Origin: an uncultured Massilia sp.
Lineage (GTDB): Bacteria; Pseudomonadota; Gammaproteobacteria; Burkholderiales; Burkholderiaceae
Assembly: GCA_946886065.1 (NCBI GenBank)
Contig: CAMPHU010000274.1
Span: 1-5,803, forward strand
Length of the DNA stretch: 5,803 nucleotides
Direction: 5' to 3'
Shown here one piece after another: positions 1 through 5,154 of this stretch. The notes below the pieces were generated by a model, which was given only the letters and a program-made list of their open reading frames with translations, did not search any database and was not told the DNA's origin. The first letter of the stretch is position 1, and the number at the start of each line of letters is the position of its first letter. The position numbers and the translations under genes were made by a program.

Positions 1-1284
1 GCGCCGCCCGGCGCTGCCCCGCCCGCGCCGGCGCCGGGTGAAGCCGACGCCCAGGACGCCCTGCCGCCGCCCTCCTCGGCCGCCCAGGACCTGTACTCGT
101 CCGCGCGCGGCGATTTGCTGCAGATCCGCATGCTGCTCAAGAACGGCCGCACCCAGTCGACCGTGGGCTCGGGCTTCCTGGTCGGCGACACCAACCTGGC
201 GCTGACCAACTACCACGTGGTGTCGCAGATGGCGCTCGACCCCGACGTCTACACCGCCGAGTACATCGACACCGACGGCAATACCGGCCCGGTGGAGCTG
301 ATGGCCGTCGACGTGCTGCACGACCTGGCCGTGGTGCGCGTCAACCGCAACGGCAGCGGCTTCTTCAAGGTGCCGGAACGGAAGGTCGTCCTGCGCCAGG
401 GCCAGTACCTGTACTCGCTCGGCAACCCGCTCGACCTCGGCTTCGCCATTTCGGAAGGCTCGTACAACGGCGTCCTGCAGCGCAGCTTCTACGACCGCCT
501 GATCTTCAGCGGCCCGATCAATTCCGGCATGAGCGGCGGCCCCAGCATCACCGCCAGCGGCACCGTGGCCGGGATCAACGTGGCGCGCCGCCTGGACGGC
601 GAATCGGTGAGCTTCCTGGTGCCGGTCAAGTATGCGCAGGAACTGCTGCGCAAGGTGGCCGCCCAGCCGGCGCCGCCGAAGGACTTCAATCCCCTGATCG
701 CCCAGCAGCTGCTGCTCCACCAGGGCGGCATGGTGGACCGCCTGCTCGATGAGCCGCTCACGCTCAAGGGCATGGGGCCCTACCTGGTGCCGGTGCGCGA
801 ATCCGGCCAGGTGCGCTGCTGGGGCCGTTCGACGGTGAAGTCGGAAGCGGCCTACAGCGTCGACGCCATCACCTGCGTGATGCAATCGGCGGTGTTCGTC
901 TCGAATTCCCAGCAGACCGGGGCCGTGGGCGTCACCCACCGCTACATCCGCTCCGGCAGCATGGAGCCGCTGCGCTTCGCGGCGCTGGCCAGCGACCTGT
1001 TCGGGGTGGAAGGCTTCGGCAGCATCGCCGACCCGCGCCTGACCAAGCCTTTCTGCACGGAGCGCTTCGTGCACACGCGCTCGCTGCCGCTGCGCGCCGT
1101 GACCTGCGTGCGCGGCTACCGCAAGTTCGAGGGCCTGTACAACTTCACGCTGCTCACCGCCAGCACCGACGCCGCCCAGGCCAGCCTGCAGAGCCGGGTC
1201 GACGTGTCCGGCGTCTCCTACGAAAACGGCCTGCGGGTGACGCAAGCCTTCCTGGGCGCCTTCGGGCGCAGCGGACGCCGATGA
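1..1284 (+). CDS. Trypsin-like (S1C/HtrA-type) serine protease, 5' end outside window
   Basis: The frame is open from base 1, so the gene enters from the left edge; the TTG at 115 is only the first start-like codon inside the window and is not a convincing start. The first ~30 visible residues are a Pro/Ala-rich linker, suggesting that a signal peptide or membrane anchor lies upstream. Counting from the Leu codon at 115 as residue 1, the catalytic triad is clear: His34 in TNYHVVS (214-216), Asp70 in LHDLAVVRV (322-324) and Ser140 in GMSGGPS (532-534). GNPLDLGFAISEG before the serine is the usual HtrA/DegP-type loop. No PDZ domain is seen. Instead there is a ~200-residue C-terminal part with four cysteines, which fits an oxidising periplasm. 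The stop overlaps the start of the FHA gene (ATGA), so the two are translationally coupled. The protease family is secure; the substrate is unknown. Confidence 0.93.
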   Translation, partial: APPGAAPPAPAPGEADAQDALPPPSSAAQDLYSSARGDLLQIRMLLKNGRTQSTVGSGFLVGDTNLALTNYHVVSQMALDPDVYTAEYIDTDGNTGPVELMAVDVLHDLAVVRVNRNGSGFFKVPERKVVLRQGQYLYSLGNPLDLGFAISEGSYNGVLQRSFYDRLIFSGPINSGMSGGPSITASGTVAGINVARRLDGESVSFLVPVKYAQELLRKVAAQPAPPKDFNPLIAQQLLLHQGGMVDRLLDEPLTLKGMGPYLVPVRESGQVRCWGRSTVKSEAAYSVDAITCVMQSAVFVSNSQQTGAVGVTHRYIRSGSMEPLRFAALASDLFGVEGFGSIADPRLTKPFCTERFVHTRSLPLRAVTCVRGYRKFEGLYNFTLLTASTDAAQASLQSRVDVSGVSYENGLRVTQAFLGAFGRSGRR

Positions 1285-2240
1285 ACGGGCCCTGGACCAT
1301 CGAAATGCTGGCCCGCAACGGCGAGGTGCTGCACCGCTACCGCGTGGCCGCGCTGCCGATCCGGGTCGGGCGCGCCTACGACAACGATTTCATCGTCGAC
1401 GACGACTACGCCGCCCCGCACCATGTGCTGATCCAGGAGGGGCCGGACGGCAAGCCGCTGCTGCGCGACCTGGGCAGCCGCAACGGCATCGTGCACAAGG
1501 GCCGCCGCGTCACCGAGCTGGCGCTGGACGGCGACACCGTGGTGCGCATGGGCCACACCACCCTGCGCGTGCGCGGCGCCGACTATCCGGTCGGCCCGGA
1601 GCTGCGCGACCGCACCATGCACGGCTGGGAAGGCCTGCTGCCGGGCGCCGCCGGCGCCCTGCTCACCGGCCTGGCGGCGCTGCTGGCCGCCTGGCTGACC
1701 GACCGCGGCGGCTACGCGCTGGAGCGCTACGTGCAGGCGCTCGCGGCCGGCATCGGTATCGCCTTGCTGTGGAGCGGCCTGTGGGCCTTCAATAACCGGG
1801 TGTTCAGCCGCCACGCGCGCCTGGGGCGGCACTTGTTCATTGTCGGCTGCGGCCTGGCGGTCCTGCTCGCCTTCCGCCTGCTGGCCAGCGTGCTGGCCTA
1901 TGCCTATTCCTGGGAATGGCTTACCCGCTATGGCTCGCACGCGGCCGTGCTCACGGTGGCCGGCGTCATTTATTTCCACTTGGCCACCGTGCAGCCGCAG
2001 TTGCGGCGCCGGCTGCGCGGGATCTGCGCGGGCCTGGCCATCCTCGCCTCAGGCTTGGTGCTTGTGGGCAACGAGCAGCGGCATGGGCGCGTGGCCGACG
2101 AGCTCTACATGTCGGTCTTGTTGCCGCCCGAAATGCGCGCCAGCCCCGATGCCCCGGTGGCCGAGTTCATCGGCCAGGTCGGCGCCATGCGCGCCGGCAT
2201 CGATTCCGAACGCAAGCGCAAGCAGGGCGACGAGGGCTGA
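1281..2240 (+). CDS. FHA-domain membrane protein
   Basis: This is a 319-residue protein starting at the ATG that overlaps the protease stop by 4 bp. Residues ~1-100 form a forkhead-associated domain: RVGR at 28-31, NDFIV at 35-39 and DLGSRNG at 63-69, followed by LALDGDTVVRMG. Two usual phosphothreonine-contact positions are altered. The SxxH serine is Ala45 (sequence AAPHH), and the residue after RNG is Ile70 rather than Thr; Arg31, His48, Ser66, Arg67 and Asn68 are kept. Five hydrophobic segments follow at about 119-139, 151-171, 185-207, 220-237 and 246-263, then a ~55-residue tail ending in a charged KRK-containing stretch. FHA domains bind phosphothreonine and work in the cytoplasm, often in Ser/Thr-kinase signalling or in scaffolding; here it is tethered to the inner membrane. 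Coupling to a periplasmic protease suggests a shared envelope role, but that is inference. The FHA and membrane assignments are firm; the function is unknown. Confidence 0.9.
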   Translation: MNGPWTIEMLARNGEVLHRYRVAALPIRVGRAYDNDFIVDDDYAAPHHVLIQEGPDGKPLLRDLGSRNGIVHKGRRVTELALDGDTVVRMGHTTLRVRGADYPVGPELRDRTMHGWEGLLPGAAGALLTGLAALLAAWLTDRGGYALERYVQALAAGIGIALLWSGLWAFNNRVFSRHARLGRHLFIVGCGLAVLLAFRLLASVLAYAYSWEWLTRYGSHAAVLTVAGVIYFHLATVQPQLRRRLRGICAGLAILASGLVLVGNEQRHGRVADELYMSVLLPPEMRASPDAPVAEFIGQVGAMRAGIDSERKRKQGDEG

Positions 2241-2252
2241 GTTTCCTAATTG

Positions 2253-2275
2253 CATGCGTAGCGCATGTCCGCATG
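2253..2275. repeat. CGCATG inverted and direct repeats, possible operator
   Basis: CATGCG (2253-2258) and CGCATG (2262-2267) form a perfect 6-bp inverted repeat around TAG. A second CGCATG (2270-2275) repeats the right arm 8 bp further on. The cluster lies between the FHA stop and a TATAGT box, covering the place where a -35 element would be, and no good -35 hexamer exists at the right spacing. It could be a regulator-binding site or a small RNA hairpin. It has no T-run, so it is not a standard terminator. Confidence 0.4.
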
Positions 2276-2281
2276 AGCGCG

Positions 2282-2287
2282 TATAGT
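2282..2287 (+). promoter_or_regulatory. Candidate -10 box (TATAGT) for the small gene
   Basis: TATAGT matches five of six bases of the sigma70 -10 consensus in otherwise GC-rich DNA and sits 39 bp before the ATG at 2327. Transcription would begin near 2294. No convincing -35 lies 16-18 bp upstream (2258-2265 reads GTAGCGCA), so activity may depend on an activator at the CGCATG repeats, or the box may be chance. Confidence 0.4.
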
Positions 2288-2292
2288 GCTGT

Positions 2293-2315
2293 CCTTGAAA
2301 AAAAAGACTTCAAGG
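2293..2315 (+). promoter_or_regulatory. A-rich leader hairpin before the small gene
   Basis: CCTTGAA (2293-2299) pairs with TTCAAGG (2309-2315), giving a 7-bp stem with a 9-base A-rich loop inside an eight-A run (2298-2305). The 3' arm overlaps AAGGGG (2312-2317), one of two Shine-Dalgarno-like stretches before the ATG at 2327, so folding could reduce ribosome access. The stem is short and AT-rich. This is a structural suggestion only. Confidence 0.35.
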
Positions 2316-2324
2316 GGATAGGAG
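2312..2324 (+). promoter_or_regulatory. Ribosome binding site that sets the start at 2327
   Basis: AAGGGG (2312-2317) lies 9 bases, and AGGAG (2320-2324) only 2 bases, before the ATG at 2327. The first has workable spacing and the second is too close for standard use. Together they support 2327 as the true start. The frame upstream, which is open back to 1916 within the FHA gene, is a shadow. Confidence 0.6.
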
Positions 2325-2326
2325 AC

Positions 2327-2563
2327 ATGTCGGATCAGCGCCAGCGACGCCATGACCAGGCGACGGCGAATGCCGTTGCCCGCGGACTCAACATTTTGTC
2401 GGTGCGCGACGCGGCGGTGGCGCGGCGCTACATGGAGCACAAGCAGGTGCCGGAGACCGTCATCGAGCGCACGCTTTCCCAGCCTGGACAGCGCCGCAAG
2501 CTCACGCCCGAGCAATGCGTTTCGGAAGCGATTACTCCCTTGCGCAGGCATGGCGGCCACTGA
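2327..2563 (+). CDS. Small basic protein of unknown function (78 aa)
   Basis: I do not recognise the family. The ATG at 2327 is chosen because of the purine-rich ribosome site just before it and because it begins soon after the intergenic region, whereas the longer frame runs into the FHA gene. The product is Arg/Gln-rich at its N-terminus (SDQRQRRHDQATANAVARG). A predicted-helical stretch with RDAAVARRYMEHK at ~26-38 follows, then VPETVIERTLSQP and a short Arg-rich tail. It has no signal peptide, no membrane segment and one cysteine, so it is likely cytoplasmic. The helical, alternating charged/hydrophobic pattern resembles small helical regulators, but no helix-turn-helix can be claimed. 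It has its own leader and promoter-like box, so it is probably transcribed independently of the FHA operon. Confidence 0.7.
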   Translation: MSDQRQRRHDQATANAVARGLNILSVRDAAVARRYMEHKQVPETVIERTLSQPGQRRKLTPEQCVSEAITPLRRHGGH

Positions 2564-2592
2564 ACCGATCCAACGAGCATGAAATGCGGGCG

Positions 2593-2610
2593 GATCGTCC
2601 CGGGACGGTC
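2593..2610. promoter_or_regulatory. Palindrome CGTCCCGGGACG, possible operator
   Basis: CGTCCCGGGACG (2596-2607) is a perfect 12-bp palindrome. Two of the three flanking pairs also match, giving an 18-bp near-palindrome (2593-2610). It occupies the -35 region of the TATGAT box at 2620 and has no loop, so it suits a dimeric DNA-binding protein better than an RNA hairpin. In GC-rich DNA such palindromes can arise by chance. Confidence 0.4.
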
Positions 2611-2619
2611 AGGCAGGGC

Positions 2620-2625
2620 TATGAT
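2620..2625 (+). promoter_or_regulatory. Candidate -10 box (TATGAT) for the serine hydrolase
   Basis: TATGAT differs from TATAAT at one base and lies 34 bases before the ATG at 2660, predicting a start near 2632 and a leader of ~28 bases that includes GGAG (2651-2654, 5 bases from the ATG). No TTGACA-like -35 is present at 16-18 bp spacing; the palindrome is there instead. Confidence 0.5.
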
Positions 2626-2659
2626 GCCAGGCTGACATGACCTCGTCCCTGGAGACCCG

Positions 2660-4030
2660 ATGCGCGCTGCCTGCCTTGCCCTGTTGTCCACCACCGTCCT
2701 GCTCGGCGCCGCCCGCGCCGACAGCCTCGACGACGCCCTGCTCCAGGAAATGAAGCGGCGCCACGTGCCGGGCCTGAGCGTGCTGGTGCTCAAGGACGGC
2801 AAGGTCATCAAGGAAAAAGGCTATGGCCTGGCGAACATCGAGCACCAGGTGCCGGTGACGCCGCAGACCGTGTTCCAGTCCGGCTCGGTCGGCAAGACCT
2901 TCACCGCGGCACTGATCCTGCTGCTCGCGCAGGACGGCAAGCTGAGCCTGGACGATCCCATCTCGCGCCACCTGCCGAATACGCCGCCGGCCTGGGAAAA
3001 GATCACGCTGCGCCACCTGCTCACCCACACCTCGGGCCTGGGCGATCCCTACGAAAGCCTCGATTTCCGCAAGGACTACACGGACGAAGAACTGATCGCG
3101 CTGGAAGCGGCCATCCCGCTGCGCTTCGCGCCTGGCGAGAAGTGGGCGTACAGCAACATGGGCTACCACCTGCTGGGCTTCATCGCCAACCGCGCCGGCG
3201 GCAAGTTCTACGGCGACCAGCTGCGCGAACGCATCTGGGCGCCGCTGGGCATGGGCACGCGCGTGATCAGCGAGGCCGACATCGTCCCCCACCGCGCCGC
3301 CGGCTACCAGTGGAAGCAAGGCGCCTTGCAGAACCAGTCCTGGGTAGCGCCGCGCCTGAACACGACGGCGGACGGCAGTCTCTACCTGACCGCGCGCGAC
3401 CTGGCGGCCTGGGACCAGGCGCTGTACGGCGACAAGGTCTTGAACGCCACGTTGCGGCAGGCCAGCTTCACGCCGGCCAAGCTGAACGACGGCAGCGACG
3501 CGCCCTACGGACTGGGCTGGTTCGTGGATACGGTCAAGGGCCGCCGCCACATCCATCACGGCGGCTCCTGGCAAGGCTTCCGCAGCTATCTGTGCCGCTA
3601 TGTCGACGACAAGCTGACCGTCGTGGTCCTGGCCAACTCCGATTCCGCGCGGCCGTCCAGGTTCGCCAACCTGGTCACCAGCCACTATGCCCCCTCGCTG
3701 ATCGCGCCGCCGGGCAAGCCGATCGCCGACCGCGACCCGGCCGTGACGCTGCGCGTGCGCGAGATCGCCGCGCGGCTGGGCGCGGGCGAAATGCCCACCG
3801 GCCTGGGCCCGGAGGCCGCTGCCGGGTTCACGCCGCAGTCGCTCCCGCGCATCGCGGCCTTCATGCAGGAACTCGGCCCGCTGCGCTCGGTCGAGCTGCT
3901 GGCGCGGAAGGACGAGGAACAGGGCCGCGGCTATCGCTACCGCTTCCAGTACGAAGGCGACACGATGATCGCCAGCCTGGTCATCGGCAAGGACGGCCAG
4001 GTCGGCCGCTTCAGCTTCCAGGCCGAGTAA
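2660..4030 (+). CDS. Exported serine hydrolase, beta-lactamase class C / PBP4*-like family
   Basis: The protein has 456 residues. The ATG at 2660 has GGAG 5 bases upstream and opens a typical signal peptide (MRAACLALLSTTVLLGAARA, cleavage likely after Ala20). The three active-site motifs of the class C beta-lactamase/DD-peptidase fold are in order: SVGK at Ser76-Lys79 (nucleophile and general base), YSN at Tyr164-Asn166, and HHGG with His300-Gly301 in place of the KTG motif. LRHLLTHTSGL at ~117-127 is also a family hallmark. Beyond the catalytic domain (to ~345) there is a ~100-residue C-terminal extension ending in RFSFQAE, of a kind often appended to such hydrolases. The family includes esterases, D-amino-acid peptidases and DD-carboxypeptidases, and true AmpC enzymes have KTG. 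His-x-Gly argues for an esterase- or peptidase-like enzyme rather than a resistance beta-lactamase. The substrate is unknown. The gene ends 68 bp before the kinase gene. Confidence 0.93.
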   Translation: MRAACLALLSTTVLLGAARADSLDDALLQEMKRRHVPGLSVLVLKDGKVIKEKGYGLANIEHQVPVTPQTVFQSGSVGKTFTAALILLLAQDGKLSLDDPISRHLPNTPPAWEKITLRHLLTHTSGLGDPYESLDFRKDYTDEELIALEAAIPLRFAPGEKWAYSNMGYHLLGFIANRAGGKFYGDQLRERIWAPLGMGTRVISEADIVPHRAAGYQWKQGALQNQSWVAPRLNTTADGSLYLTARDLAAWDQALYGDKVLNATLRQASFTPAKLNDGSDAPYGLGWFVDTVKGRRHIHHGGSWQGFRSYLCRYVDDKLTVVVLANSDSARPSRFANLVTSHYAPSLIAPPGKPIADRDPAVTLRVREIAARLGAGEMPTGLGPEAAAGFTPQSLPRIAAFMQELGPLRSVELLARKDEEQGRGYRYRFQYEGDTMIASLVIGKDGQVGRFSFQAE

Positions 4031-4045
4031 GCCGGGCCCGGCTTT
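4029..4045 (+). terminator. GC-rich palindrome at the hydrolase stop, weak terminator candidate
   Basis: AAGCCGGGCCCGGCTT (4029-4044) is a perfect 16-bp palindrome that starts within the TAA stop codon. As RNA it could form a 6-bp stem (AAGCCG/CGGCTT) with a GGCC loop. Only three T residues follow before an A, so intrinsic termination would be inefficient at best. It could also be a protein-binding site. Confidence 0.35.
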
Positions 4046-4071
4046 ACAAGCGGCGGCCAATCGCCGATGAT
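4043..4071 (+). promoter_or_regulatory. Candidate promoter for the kinase/regulator operon
   Basis: TTTACA (4043-4048, one mismatch to TTGACA) and GATGAT (4066-4071, four of six matches to TATAAT) are separated by exactly 17 bp. Transcription would start near 4078, giving a leader of ~20 bases before the ATG at 4099. The leader has no clear Shine-Dalgarno sequence. Confidence 0.45.
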
Positions 4072-4080
4072 CGGCCATCG
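4054..4080. repeat. Direct repeats and 13-bp palindrome over the kinase promoter
   Basis: CGGCCAATCG (4054-4063) and CGGCCATCG (4072-4080) are near-identical direct repeats whose starts are 18 bp apart. Between them GCCGAT-G-ATCGGC (4063-4075) is a perfect palindrome around one central base, lying on the -10 box. LytTR regulators are known to bind paired direct repeats, so this is a plausible autoregulatory site for the regulator encoded downstream; no sequence match to a known LytTR site is claimed. Confidence 0.35.
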
Positions 4081-4098
4081 CTCATCCACGCCGCCGCC

Positions 4099-5154
4099 AT
4101 GCTCCCGAACCGCAGCACCATCGCCGCCCTGCTCGCCTGGACCCTGTTCTGGCTGTTGATGGTGCTGGTCGCCGTGGAAGACTTCCGGCGCGACGGCGGC
4201 CAGGCCATCTGGCAGCCGGTGCTGTGGGAGACTTCGTCCGCGCTGGTGGCCACTTCCCTGCTCCTGGTGCAGCGGCGCTTCACCAGGCGCCACGACGGCC
4301 TGATCGCCACGCCCTGGCGCTGGGCGCTGGTGCAGGCGCGCTGGCTGCCGCTGTACTGGATCGCTTTCGTGCCCCTGGTGTTCGGCATCCGCCACGCGGT
4401 GTACGCGCTGGCCGGCGCCTCCTACGACCATGAGTCCTGGGGCGAGGTATTCGTCTACGAGGCGCTCAAGATCACGGTCTTCGTGGGCCTGTTCACGGCC
4501 ATCGGCTTCGGCTTGCTGTCCTACCGCCAGTTGCTCGGCGAGCGGGTGCGCGCGGAGCAGGCGCAGGCCCTGCTGCGCGAAGCCCAGCTGGAGCGCCTGG
4601 CGCGCCAGATGCAGCCGCACTTCCTGTTCAACGCCCTCAACACGATCTCCGCGCTGATGCACCAGGACGTGGCGCGCGCCGACGCCACGCTGGTGCAGCT
4701 GGCCGAGGTGCTGCGCGCCACCCTGGCCCTCGGCGAGCGGCCCCAGGCCAGCCTGGCGGACGAGTTGCGCCTGGCGCGCGGCTACGCGGCCGTGATGGCC
4801 GAGCGCTTCGAGGGACGGGTGAGGCTGGACTGGGACATCGCCGGCGAGGCCCTCGGCGCCGCCTTGCCGGCGGTGAGCCTGCAGCCGCTGCTGGAGAACG
4901 TGTTCAAGCACACGGTCGAACGGCGCCGCGTTCCAACACGGATCGCCGTCAGCGCCACCTGCCGCGACGGCGTGCTGGTGCTGCGCGTCGAGGACGACGG
5001 CGGGCGGCTCGACGCCCAGGCCGCGCCGGGTATCGGCCTGGCCAACCTGCGCGCGCGCCTGGAGGTCCTGCACGGACCACGGGCGGCGCTGGAGCTGTCG
5101 CAGCTGGAGCCCGCCGGCGTGCGGGCGGAAATGCGGGTGCCATGCGCATCCTGA
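4099..5154 (+). CDS. Sensor histidine kinase, LytS/AlgZ (His_kinase) family
   Basis: This is a 351-residue protein from the ATG at 4099; the frame is open far upstream, but that part is antisense-like shadow over the hydrolase gene. Four hydrophobic segments (~8-26, 37-57, 83-105, 119-140) form the membrane sensor part, with no sizeable periplasmic domain. A Glu/Arg/Ala-rich linker helix (~143-170) leads to the phospho-acceptor motif QPHFLFNALN with His174, the signature of the LytS/YehU family. The ATP-binding part shows the N box LLENVFKH (Asn267), VEDDGG (297-302, where DNG is more usual) and the G box GIGLANLRARL (from 311). It should autophosphorylate on His174 and pass phosphate to the regulator encoded next. 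The stop overlaps the regulator start by 13 bp, indicating a coupled operon. No clear ribosome site precedes the ATG, so expression may be weak. The family is firm; the signal sensed is unknown. Confidence 0.93.
   Translation: MLPNRSTIAALLAWTLFWLLMVLVAVEDFRRDGGQAIWQPVLWETSSALVATSLLLVQRRFTRRHDGLIATPWRWALVQARWLPLYWIAFVPLVFGIRHAVYALAGASYDHESWGEVFVYEALKITVFVGLFTAIGFGLLSYRQLLGERVRAEQAQALLREAQLERLARQMQPHFLFNALNTISALMHQDVARADATLVQLAEVLRATLALGERPQASLADELRLARGYAAVMAERFEGRVRLDWDIAGEALGAALPAVSLQPLLENVFKHTVERRRVPTRIAVSATCRDGVLVLRVEDDGGRLDAQAAPGIGLANLRARLEVLHGPRAALELSQLEPAGVRAEMRVPCAS

Noticed and set aside
1218..1979. Long minus-strand open frame (253 residues) over the protease/FHA junction
   Set aside because: It is antisense to two well-supported genes, has a low-complexity Gln/Ala/Arg/His composition and shows no domain; it is typical of shadow frames in GC-rich DNA.
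1916..2326. Extended start of the small protein at 1916
   Set aside because: The extension overlaps the FHA gene, is Arg/Ala/Gly-rich, and crosses the intergenic promoter region; a ribosome site marks 2327.
2577..2587. GCAT-GAA-ATGC hairpin after the small gene as terminator
   Set aside because: Only 4 bp of stem and no T-run follow; it is too weak to call.
2660..4030. AmpC-type beta-lactamase conferring resistance
   Set aside because: The KTG motif is replaced by His-Gly-Gly and a long C-terminal extension is present, which fits the wider serine hydrolase family; resistance cannot be claimed.
2609..4078. Minus-strand open frame of 489 residues over the hydrolase gene
   Set aside because: It lies wholly opposite a gene with signal peptide and all active-site motifs, and its composition is Ala/Arg/Gln/Gly-rich without recognisable motifs.
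3142..4098. N-terminal extension of the kinase frame back to 3142
   Set aside because: The added residues are an Arg/Pro/Gly-rich shadow of the hydrolase gene; the membrane segment begins right after the ATG at 4099.
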